Below are positions 5,792 through 11,331 of a stretch of DNA of 11,551 nt, piece after piece (the stretch's first letter is position 1; each line of letters begins with the position of its first letter). Below the pieces are notes generated by a model. It saw only the letters and a program-made list of their open reading frames with translations, did no database searches and was not told where the DNA came from. This stretch comes from JAZDIT01 sp043804755 (GTDB lineage: Bacteria; Patescibacteriota; Minisyncoccia; Minisyncoccales; JAQTPW01), in contig JAZDIT010000015.1 of the NCBI GenBank assembly GCA_043804755.1, positions 1 through 11,551 of the forward strand, in the 5' to 3' direction. A program made the translations under genes and the position numbers.

Positions 5792-6369
5792 TGGTATAGT
5801 TTTTCCTGGACGGAAAATTGGTAATTTTTCCCCCTATCCTCCCATAAAATTAATACTGAAACAATTGCATCATTAACTTCGCCTGTAATAGTAATTTTCC
5901 TCTTATATTTTGTATCGTTTCCTGAAAAATAATTGTAGAAATTTGCGGAATCGATCTTCAAAAAATGGCCTTCTGTCCCGTAAATACCAAAGCAATTGTG
6001 CCCTGCCGGATCCGTTGTATCGGGATTTTCCACGGTAACGCAGTGGTAATCGATTTCGCAACCGCTTCCGCAATTGGTAAGCCCCTCATCCCACGGAGTG
6101 GAATCCCCCCTATTGTACGCCTCAAGCAGATTTCCATCCCTTATATTTCTTACGATTTCGATGCCTTCCTGCGCCAAATATGCGGCTGTAAAACGGGAAG
6201 AATTAATGGACATACCAGAGGATAGGGACGGTATTACGTTTATTAATGCGACGATTCCGATGGAAATTATAAAAATTGCGGCAATTACCTCGAGGATTGT
6301 AAACCCCGCACTTTTCTTGGAAAAATGCGGGATAAATCCTTTTATAATTTCCGGCACTCTATTCGACAT
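5785..6369 (-). CDS. PilV/GspI-like minor pilin
   Basis: The 194-residue protein has a leader with HFSKKSAG22 followed by F23-T-I-L-E27-V-I-A, the prepilin peptidase site with Glu at position 5, and one N-terminal helix (about 23-45). The segment S-R-F-T-A-A-Y-L-A-Q-E-G-I-E-I-V-R-N-I-R-D (57-77) is the hallmark of PilV-like pseudopilins in these gene clusters. The C-terminal body has Cys residues (NCGSGCEIDYHC, NCFG) that could form disulphides outside the membrane. ATG at 6369 overlaps the GspH-like gene by 11 bp. A weak AGG lies 8 nt upstream. The protein probably works with its PilW- and PilX-like neighbours at the pilus tip. Confidence 0.8.
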   Translation of the reverse strand: MSNRVPEIIKGFIPHFSKKSAGFTILEVIAAIFIISIGIVALINVIPSLSSGMSINSSRFTAAYLAQEGIEIVRNIRDGNLLEAYNRGDSTPWDEGLTNCGSGCEIDYHCVTVENPDTTDPAGHNCFGIYGTEGHFLKIDSANFYNYFSGNDTKYKRKITITGEVNDAIVSVLILWEDRGKNYQFSVQEKLYQW

Positions 6370-6916
6370 ATATTAAACCTGCTTTATTAACGATAATATT
6401 TTCCGAATCAGAACCGTTGCCAATAGTTATCGTGGAAATGATAATTGCGGGATCATTGTTTATGCTGATCGTGGGATCGGGTGAAGTGAAAGTTATGTTC
6501 AGTGGCGACGTTGGTAGAAGAGAATCTATTTTAACATTCGCTTCAAAATTAACGGGATTTCCTATCGGTTCACCCCCATATTCGTCATAAACGTGGTCAC
6601 CATCAAAGTCCGCAAATAAAATATATTGATTCGGATTTGAAATGTCAAAGTATACGCCATATCCTCCTAGAGGAACCTCTCCTCCTGTTTCCACGGAAGA
6701 AATCGCCATTTCCTCGATTCTTCTGATATCTTGTGCCAATTTATTTGCCGATCTTTGCAATGCAAATTGCCTGTCCCCGTCCCTGTAAGAAGGCAAAACT
6801 ATCACCGACAAAGTAACTATGATGCTCATCACCACAAGAATTTCCACCAGTGTGAACCCGGCTGCTTCTTTCTTAAATTTATGATTGATCAGATTGTTAG
6901 AAGATTTGTATACCAT
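6359..6916 (-). CDS. GspH/FimT-like pseudopilin
   Basis: From ATG at 6916 this is 185 residues: a basic leader to G20, then F21-T-L-V-E25-I-L-V-V and a helix to about residue 43. F-A-L-Q-R-S-A-N-K-L-A-Q-D-I-R-R-I-E-E-M-A follows, which is the segment typical of GspH/FimT pseudopilins. The body is beta-rich, contains Y-I-L-F-A-D-F-D-G-D (about 97-106) as in that family, and has no Cys. An in-frame TTG at 6937 would add seven residues; neither start has a good ribosome binding site, so ATG is preferred. The gene overlaps the 3' end of pilD by 28 bp and the PilV-like gene by 11 bp, which argues for coupled translation. Its likely role is as a minor component of pilus initiation. The pilin class is certain; the subfamily is probable. 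Confidence 0.8.
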   Translation of the reverse strand: MVYKSSNNLINHKFKKEAAGFTLVEILVVMSIIVTLSVIVLPSYRDGDRQFALQRSANKLAQDIRRIEEMAISSVETGGEVPLGGYGVYFDISNPNQYILFADFDGDHVYDEYGGEPIGNPVNFEANVKIDSLLPTSPLNITFTSPDPTISINNDPAIIISTITIGNGSDSENIIVNKAGLIYVE

Positions 6917-7701
6917 TGAATTAAATTTACGCCCCAAAACAGCGCCAAGAACGTTCCAGCCACCAAAAACGGGCCAAAGGGCACTTCCGATGAAAATTTC
7001 TTCTTTTTAAAAATTATTAATACTACCCCCATTATAGCACCGATAAAAAACGCTAAAAATAAGGCAGGGATGATGTCGGGGTAACCGAGAAAAATCCCCA
7101 TCAAAAAAGCCAGTTTCACGTCGCCAAATCCCATCCAATTTCCTTTTGAAACGAGGAAAATGACCAGAAAAAATATTGCAGCACCGGTGGCAGAAATTAA
7201 GGATTGAATCAAAAAGTATGAATTATGAATTATGAATAGTGAATAAATAAAATTATATAGAAATGCGATGGTGATGGCGGAAAAGACGGCACCATCGGGA
7301 ATTATATAATGTTTTAAATCATAAACGAAAATTATAATCAGGAAACAACAAACAAGAATTTGGAATAGTGAATTAAGAATAAAGATAGAGCTTAAAAATT
7401 CATAATTCATAATTCTAAATTCATAATCCAAAATCAGGACAAAGAGAATGGCTGTGGTCAGTTCTACCAAAGGATACTGACAGGAAATCGGTTTTTTGCA
7501 ATATCTGCACTTACCCCCCAATGCGATAAAACTAAAAACGGGAAATAAATCTTTCCAAGAAAGCTGGTGCAGGCAATCGGGGCAATGGGATCTCCCTAAC
7601 AAAAAACTCTCTTTTGAATTAATCCTGTAAATTATTGCATTCAAAAGAGAACCCACTGCCAAACCAAAAATAAGAATAATGAAAGAAAAAAACGGGCTCA
7701 T
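6889..7701 (-). CDS. pilD: Prepilin peptidase / N-methyltransferase (A24 family)
   Basis: PilD cleaves prepilin leaders after Gly at the cytoplasmic face of the membrane and N-methylates the new first residue. The 270-residue protein has the N-terminal zinc-type domain with C40-x2-C43 and C65-x2-C68, the Q-Y-P-L-V-E-L segment (75-81), and about eight membrane spans. Both catalytic aspartates are visible: D128 in V-Y-D-L-K-H-Y-I-I-P-D and D194 in G-F-G-D-V-K. Two segments look inserted. Residues about 92-115 (DYEFRIMNYEF...) and 152-165 (IYSLFIIHNSYF) are encoded by AT-rich GAATTATGAATTATGAAT-type repeats unlike the rest of the gene. They fall in regions that vary in length in this family, so the enzyme is probably still active. 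ATG at 7701 is 10 bp after the upstream pilin; the 3' end overlaps the GspH-like gene. All six prepilin-like proteins here are candidate substrates. Confidence 0.95.
   Translation of the reverse strand: MSPFFSFIILIFGLAVGSLLNAIIYRINSKESFLLGRSHCPDCLHQLSWKDLFPVFSFIALGGKCRYCKKPISCQYPLVELTTAILFVLILDYEFRIMNYEFLSSIFILNSLFQILVCCFLIIIFVYDLKHYIIPDGAVFSAITIAFLYNFIYSLFIIHNSYFLIQSLISATGAAIFFLVIFLVSKGNWMGFGDVKLAFLMGIFLGYPDIIPALFLAFFIGAIMGVVLIIFKKKKFSSEVPFGPFLVAGTFLALFWGVNLIQWYTNLLTI
7198..7428. repeat. AT-rich short repeats inside pilD, partly inverted
   Basis: TATGAATTATGAATTATGAAT (7217-7237) and AATTCATAATTCATAATTC (7397-7415) are inverted relative to each other. AATAGTGAAT occurs in both blocks (7235 and 7364) as a direct repeat. 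Both blocks keep the pilD frame open and encode residues outside the catalytic motifs. Repeats of this type are usually intergenic. Confidence 0.6.
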
Positions 7702-7711
7702 TGATTAAAAT

Positions 7712-8164
7712 CTATATGCAGGACGTTCCGGAACAGGTCGAACTCGCGGACTTATTTACACTATCAACACAATGATTGCCGCCTCCGACCAAAGAAGTAT
7801 AAACGCACCACGCGGTAGGCGATACGTTGCAAGTAACAGTGGGATTGTTATTTTGCGCCTTTATTGCGGCACACACTCTTTTCCAGTCGCTACCGCCGGT
7901 ACCACAATCGTTATCTGCGCAAAAACCGGTATACGAACCGCTGGCATTAATCCATAATTCTCCTCCCGATCTTAAGGAATTCAAACTGGAAATAATCGCA
8001 TTGTTTTTTGCCCTATCCCTTGTGCTCCCCGTATTATTTAAAACCAATGCCGCCAACAATCCGATTATCGCCACAACAACCAAAAGCTCAACGAGGGTAA
8101 ATCCTACACTTTTCCCAGAAAAACGCCGGGTTGTTTTCCCATTTTCCCTTAAAATTTTTAACAT
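7712..8164 (-). CDS. Type IV prepilin B (Cys-rich)
   Basis: The 150-residue prepilin has a 21-residue basic leader (ending RRFSGKSVG21), then F22-T-L-V-E26-L-L-V-V-V-A-I-I-G and the usual N-terminal helix. The C-terminal domain has eight Cys (C82, C87, C98, C112, C120, C132, C144, C149), enough for four disulphides, and ends TCSGTSCI. It is a paralogue of the upstream pilin: both have a xSLxSLRxGxEL segment after the helix and a CVDS motif near the end. An extended -10 promoter (TGTTATAAT) sits about 55 bp upstream and an AAGGTCGAATA box lies in the short leader. It is the first gene of a compact run with pilD and the pseudopilins. It could be a second major pilin or an abundant minor pilin; the sequence does not say which. 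The leader codons retain a weak form of the palindrome seen in the PilV- and PilW-like genes. Confidence 0.9.
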   Translation of the reverse strand: MLKILRENGKTTRRFSGKSVGFTLVELLVVVAIIGLLAALVLNNTGSTRDRAKNNAIISSLNSLRSGGELWINASGSYTGFCADNDCGTGGSDWKRVCAAIKAQNNNPTVTCNVSPTAWCVYTSLVGGGNHCVDSVNKSASSTCSGTSCI

Positions 8165-8187
8165 AGAAATATTCTGTTTTTTTATTT

Positions 8188-8199
8188 TATTCGACCTTC
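8188..8199 (-). promoter_or_regulatory. AAGGTCGAATA box in the leader of pilin B
   Basis: Minus-strand GAAGGTCGAATA lies 18 nt past the predicted -10 and 24 nt before the pilin B ATG, so about +11 to +22 of the transcript. It matches the boxes at 231-240, 256-265 and 8779-8788. Confidence 0.5.
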
Positions 8200-8209
8200 T
8201 AAACTTGTT

Positions 8210-8225
8210 ATTTTTTATTATAACA
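8210..8225 (-). promoter_or_regulatory. Extended -10 promoter for pilin B and downstream genes
   Basis: Minus-strand TGTTATAAT (8225-8217) is a perfect TGnTATAAT extended -10. The -35 position 17 bp upstream is poor (TAGAAA), as often seen with extended -10 promoters. Predicted start is near 8210, giving a leader of about 46 nt. Confidence 0.65.
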
Positions 8226-8251
8226 TTCTCATTGAAAACTTTCTATTGCAA

Positions 8252-8277
8252 CCAAAAACCGCATTTTCTGCGGTTTT
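8252..8277 (-). terminator. Rho-independent terminator after pilin A
   Basis: A perfect 9-bp stem, AAAACCGCA with TGCGGTTTT, closes a 5-nt loop (8264-8268). On the minus strand it ends in TTTTT. It starts 21 bp after the pilin A stop codon and lies upstream of the pilin B promoter, so pilin A can be made as a single-gene transcript. Confidence 0.8.
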
Positions 8278-8298
8278 CGGTTTTATAGATTACCAAAT

Positions 8299-8703
8299 TT
8301 ATTGGCAAGCTGTCAAACTAGTCGAAGAAGCAGTTTCAGTTTTGGCGTTTCCAGTGGAATCAACACAGTAAAAATTGGCTGCTCCAGGCAAATAAGCCCA
8401 AGCGGCATAAGCTATAGCGCTATCATTGCATTGTATTGCTCCGCCGTTCGCGACGACTGTGGTATTTACTCTTGTGTAATTTGCCGAATCGCAGGTAGAA
8501 GCATATGATGACCAAGTGTCATAATCCAATTCCGCGCCCGCTCTCAAAGAATCGACACTCCCCTTTATGGCGACATCCTTTGCCTTTGATCTTGCGCTAT
8601 TTACGTTTACGACTACGATTGTCGCCAAAATACCAATAATGGCAATGACAACCAAAAGTTCAATTAATGTAAAACCTCTTTTTTTCTTCTTTTTTACGAA
8701 CAT
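8299..8703 (-). CDS. Type IV prepilin A (candidate major pilin)
   Basis: The 134-residue prepilin has a very short, strongly basic leader (MFVKKKKKRG10), then F11-T-L-I-E15-L-L-V-V-I-A-I-I-G-I-L-A, the textbook type IVa signal with Glu at mature position 5. The mature form would have 124 residues. The C-terminal domain has four Cys (C71, C92, C113, C133), the last two bracketing a D-region-like loop, and ends TACQ. Its own extended -10 promoter, a long leader of about 100 nt and a strong terminator right behind the stop codon point to a separate, probably abundant transcript, as expected for a major pilin. It lies 172 bp after pilC. An AAGGTCGAATA box and a 15-bp palindrome lie in the leader. 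The pilin call is certain; major-pilin status is inferred. Confidence 0.93.
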   Translation of the reverse strand: MFVKKKKKRGFTLIELLVVIAIIGILATIVVVNVNSARSKAKDVAIKGSVDSLRAGAELDYDTWSSYASTCDSANYTRVNTTVVANGGAIQCNDSAIAYAAWAYLPGAANFYCVDSTGNAKTETASSTSLTACQ

Positions 8704-8710
8704 TTTAATT

Positions 8711-8725
8711 TTTAACCCGGTTAAA
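8711..8725. promoter_or_regulatory. 15-bp palindrome TTTAACCCGGTTAAA before pilin A start
   Basis: Seven-base arms flank one central C. The site is 7-22 bp before the pilin A ATG, where a ribosome would bind. It could be a protein site or fold into a 6-bp mRNA hairpin affecting initiation. No recognised family. Confidence 0.4.
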
Positions 8726-8776
8726 TCTTCTTTCCTAAAAAATGTTTAACAGGATTATTGATTTAATATTTTAAGG

Positions 8777-8790
8777 TATTCGACCTTTGT
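8777..8790 (-). promoter_or_regulatory. AAGGTCGAATA box in the leader of pilin A
   Basis: Minus-strand ACAAAGGTCGAATA lies about 20 nt past the -10 hexamer, about +15 to +24 of the predicted transcript and 75 bp before the ATG. It is the best match to the copy at 231-240 (both ACAAAGGTCGAAT). Confidence 0.5.
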
Positions 8791-8802
8791 TAATTTTAAT
8801 GC

Positions 8803-8818
8803 TTTTATCATTATACCA
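8803..8818 (-). promoter_or_regulatory. Extended -10 promoter for pilin A
   Basis: Minus-strand TGGTATAAT (8818-8810) is a perfect extended -10. No good -35 is found at 16-18 bp. The predicted start is near 8803. The TTTTCCACAGCTT site (8865-8853) ends 37 bp upstream and could be an activator site. Confidence 0.65.
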
Positions 8819-8852
8819 TACGCCAGACAGACTTTGCATGCTTGTGAAGGGG

Positions 8853-8865
8853 AAGCTGTGGAAAA
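8853..8865 (-). promoter_or_regulatory. TTTTCCACAGCTT site upstream of pilin A promoter
   Basis: This 13-mer differs by one base from the site upstream of the two-HTH gene (1259-1247). TTTTCCACA is a near-consensus DnaA box. It lies just past the pilC stop codon. Binding is unproven. Confidence 0.3.
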
Positions 8866-8875
8866 CTTTTAAGAC

Positions 8876-10081
8876 TTAAAATGCGCCTATCTGATAAATC
8901 GGCAGCAGAATGGAAACAAGCAAAAGTGCAACCCCTACCCCAAGAACAACAAGCATCAGCGGCTCCAGAAGAGCTATCATACTGTCAACCGACCTGTCCA
9001 CTTCTTTTTTATAGAAGTTTACGATATTCCCCAGTACGGTTTCGATTCTGCCGGTTTTCTCCCCGACAACCGTCATCTGCACAAAAAGCGAAGGAAACTC
9101 CTTTTGATAATTTTCCAAAACGGAACTGATGCTTTCGCCTTTCCTGACACCGTCTCTTATGTCGAAAATGATCGTTCTATAAACATCGTTGCCTACGACT
9201 TCACCGCTTATTTCCAATGCTCTTGCTATGGGAAGACCGCCCGAAATCAAGGTGGAAATATTTTCGGCAAATCTTGTAAGATAAACTTTTTTCAACAACG
9301 GGCCGACAATTGGAATTTTCAGGATGTTTCTGTCAAGAAATTTTTTTCCTTCTTCGGTTTTTATATATCGGTAAAGAAGCAACCCAGAAGCAATTACCGC
9401 CACCAGCAGAACGGCCCCCCATTTCCGTATGAAATTCGTGAATGCAATCACTATTTTCGTCACAAGGGGAAGTTCCTGATTTGTTTCCTGTAAAATTTCT
9501 ATCAACCGCGGCATCACAAAGAAAATCATTGCAACAAAAACCAAAACAAAAACCCCTACGACGAATGCGGGATAAATCATCGCTCCCGTTATTTTGCTTT
9601 GAAAATCGCTTTCCTGTTCCAGATGATCAGCAAGATATTCCAATGCTTCAGACAATTTTCCCGAAGCCTCACCCGACTTCACCATGTTTATGAAAAACGG
9701 TGAAAAGAGCTTGGGATAAAGAGAGAAGGCGGAAGAAAGAGTCGTTCCTCCTTCAACTTCTTCGGCCAATCTTATTACTTTTTCCCTGAATTCAAGTTTT
9801 TCGGTTTGCCTGGCAATGGATAATAACGCTTCGACAATCGGGACCTGCGATTTAAACAGAATGGACAGCTGCCTGGCAAAAGCAACTATGTCTTTCTGAG
9901 AAACTCTCCTTAAAAATCTTATTTGTTTCGCATAAATCGGGGCGGGTTTTGCCATTTCCAAGGCCGTCACATAAAGGCCGTACTTTTGCAGTATCGTCAA
10001 AGCCGCCTCTTCCGAGGAAGCTTCCACTATTCCTTTTTGGATTTGCCCTTCTTTACTTCTTGCTAAATAATTGAATTTCAT
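8876..10081 (-). CDS. pilC: Type IV pilus inner-membrane platform protein PilC
   Basis: PilC is the polytopic platform that couples the assembly and retraction ATPases to pilin movement through the membrane. The 401-residue protein has the usual N-terminal segment (KFNYLARSKEGQIQKGIVEASS), then two GspF/T2SF domains (about 64-191 and 268-390), each starting with F-A-R/F-A-E-x-I/L-S and carrying G-x-x-L-x-x-A-L. Membrane spans are at about 167-190, 222-238 and 370-395. The V-K-S-G-E-A-S-G-K-L (134-143) and V-G-E-K-T-G-R-I (339-346) motifs are conserved in the family, and length is normal. It follows pilT by 65 bp, a gap holding two small hairpins, and lacks an obvious ribosome binding site. 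No pilB is in the window; it may lie upstream of the right edge. Confidence 0.96.
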   Translation of the reverse strand: MKFNYLARSKEGQIQKGIVEASSEEAALTILQKYGLYVTALEMAKPAPIYAKQIRFLRRVSQKDIVAFARQLSILFKSQVPIVEALLSIARQTEKLEFREKVIRLAEEVEGGTTLSSAFSLYPKLFSPFFINMVKSGEASGKLSEALEYLADHLEQESDFQSKITGAMIYPAFVVGVFVLVFVAMIFFVMPRLIEILQETNQELPLVTKIVIAFTNFIRKWGAVLLVAVIASGLLLYRYIKTEEGKKFLDRNILKIPIVGPLLKKVYLTRFAENISTLISGGLPIARALEISGEVVGNDVYRTIIFDIRDGVRKGESISSVLENYQKEFPSLFVQMTVVGEKTGRIETVLGNIVNFYKKEVDRSVDSMIALLEPLMLVVLGVGVALLLVSILLPIYQIGAF

Positions 10082-10097
10082 GTGAAATTATCAGGGA

Positions 10098-10139
10098 CCC
10101 GCTATGCGGGAATCATAATTGGACTTTATTATCGTCCAA
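10098..10139 (-). other. Two small hairpins in the pilT-pilC gap
   Basis: CCCGC-TAT-GCGGG (10098-10110) and TTGGAC with GTCCAA around a 9-nt loop (10119-10139) lie in the 65-bp gap. Neither is followed by a T-run on the minus strand, so an mRNA processing or stability element is more likely than a terminator. Confidence 0.4.
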
Positions 10140-10146
10140 AAACCGA

Positions 10147-11211
10147 CTATCTCGCTAATTTTCGCAGTTCGGATGCATCCAAAGAATAATCCAAAGCGTT
10201 TTCAAAAGATATTTCACGGGATTTAACCAAATTTGCCAAAGCCCTGTTTAAAGAAATCATTCCCATTTCTGCAGAAGTTTCTATCACCAAATCAAGCTCA
10301 TGAATTTTGTTTTCCCTTATGAGGTTTGCGACTGCCGGAGTAGCCATCATTATTTCGCAGACGGGAACCAATCCCCCCTTTATCCTCGGAATCAATCTTT
10401 GGGAAATCACCCCCAAAAGAGAGCCTGACAACTGCGCCCTTATCTGTTGCTGCTGTTCAGGAGGGAAGCTGTCCACTATTCTGTGTACCGTCTGAGCGGC
10501 GGAATTGGTGTGCAAAGTCGCAAAAACCAAGTGTCCCGTTTCTGCAGCCGTAATGGCAATTGACATTGTTTCAGGGTCCCTCATTTCTCCCACCATAATA
10601 ACATCGGGATCCTGGCGGAAAGTAGCCCTCAGGGCGCGCGAAAAGGACAAAGTGTCCTGATATATTTCTCTTTGTTCAATGACTGATTTATCGTCTTCGA
10701 AAAGATATTCTATCGGGTCTTCAATCGTAATTATATGCTCCGCCCTGGAATGGTTTATTTCATCAATAAGGGCCGCCAAAGTGGTGGATTTACCCTGGGA
10801 AGAAGGACCCGTCACCAGAACGAAACCTTGAGTAGGTTTTGCAAAATCATGCAATATCGGCGGGAGATTAAGATCTTCTATGGTTTTAATTTTAGTGGGA
10901 ATCAGCCTCAAAGCGGCGGAAACATATCCTCTCTGAAAAAAAATATTCACCCTGAACCTTGCTTTACCCTCAAAGGTATATGAAAAATCGATTTCTTTAT
11001 CGGCAAGAAATCTCTGATATTGTTCCTCCGTTAATAAGGTGCGACACAATCCCTCCGAATCCGCTGGAGAAATTTTTTGGCCTTTCAAAGGAACCAAGCG
11101 ACCGCTCATTCTTAAGATAGGCGGATGTCCCGCCGAGATATGAAGATCGGAAGCCTGTTCCTGTATTGTTATCGAAAGTAGATCTTTTAATTGCGAAGAA
11201 TAATCTGTCAT
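10147..11211 (-). CDS. pilT: Type IV pilus retraction ATPase PilT
   Basis: PilT is the hexameric cytoplasmic ATPase that pulls pilin subunits back into the membrane. The 354-residue protein has the expected length and motifs: N-terminal PAS-like domain with A-S-D-L-H-I-S (20-26), Walker A G-P-S-S-Q-G-K-S-T (135-143), Asp box I-E-D-P-I-E-Y (163-169), Walker B D-V-I-M-V-G-E-M-R-D (203-212, Glu209), and His box G-H-L-V-F-A-T-L-H-T (226-235). The retraction-specific motif, AIRNLIRE in well-studied PilT, reads A-V-A-N-L-I-R-E (293-300), so it is present with two changes. This favours PilT over PilB, which is longer and has a Cys-type zinc region not seen here. The Walker A variant SSQ replaces the usual TGS. 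ATG at 11211 has no Shine-Dalgarno sequence. It follows the response regulator gene across about 110 bp of hairpin repeats. Confidence 0.96.
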   Translation of the reverse strand: MTDYSSQLKDLLSITIQEQASDLHISAGHPPILRMSGRLVPLKGQKISPADSEGLCRTLLTEEQYQRFLADKEIDFSYTFEGKARFRVNIFFQRGYVSAALRLIPTKIKTIEDLNLPPILHDFAKPTQGFVLVTGPSSQGKSTTLAALIDEINHSRAEHIITIEDPIEYLFEDDKSVIEQREIYQDTLSFSRALRATFRQDPDVIMVGEMRDPETMSIAITAAETGHLVFATLHTNSAAQTVHRIVDSFPPEQQQQIRAQLSGSLLGVISQRLIPRIKGGLVPVCEIMMATPAVANLIRENKIHELDLVIETSAEMGMISLNRALANLVKSREISFENALDYSLDASELRKLAR

Positions 11212-11226
11212 ATTTTTTAAAAGCTT

Positions 11227-11285
11227 TTGTTTCTAAGCTAAAGCTTGGAAACAAGGTTCTGAGCGCAGCTCAGGTTCTTATTTTA
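11227..11285 (-). repeat. Hairpin repeat, copy A, upstream of pilT
   Basis: Positions 11248-11285 are identical over 38 bp to copy B (11294-11331). The core is a 6-bp hairpin CTGAGC-GCA-GCTCAG (11259-11273) flanked by GGTTCT and GGTTCTTA. Next to it TTGTTTCTAAGC and GCTTGGAAACAA (11227-11254) form a 12-bp stem with one G-T pair and a TAAA loop. The flanking constant parts match copy C after rodA. Confidence 0.65.
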
Positions 11286-11331
11286 TTTCTGACGAAACAA
11301 GGTTCTGAGCGCAGCTCAGGTTCTTATTTTA
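11286..11331 (-). repeat. Hairpin repeat, copy B, overlapping the response regulator stop codon
   Basis: The 38-bp identical unit (11294-11331) contains the TAA stop codon of the response regulator (11326-11324) and its last codons. The core hairpin is at 11305-11319. The second stem (TTTC/GAAA, 11286-11297) is shorter than in copy A. Period between copies A and B is 46 bp. Confidence 0.65.

Noticed and set aside
6597..6629. DFDGDHVYDE in the GspH-like protein as an EF-hand or dockerin calcium site
   Set aside because: GspH/FimT proteins often have a similar Y-I-L-F-A-D stretch, and there is no second loop or flanking helix pair. Calcium binding remains possible but unsupported.
6917..6937. 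TTG start at 6937 for the GspH-like gene
   Set aside because: No ribosome binding site is seen, and ATG at 6916 already gives a normal-length leader peptide.
7732..7743. GGTCGAAC inside the pilin B gene as a further AAGGTCGAAT box
   Set aside because: It lies on the opposite strand inside coding sequence (Ser-Ser-Thr-Cys codons) and the flanking bases do not match.
11248..11331. CRISPR-like pair of 38-bp repeats
   Set aside because: Only two identical units with an 8-bp gap are present, there are no spacers of normal length, and one unit overlaps a coding region. A hairpin repeat family explains it better.
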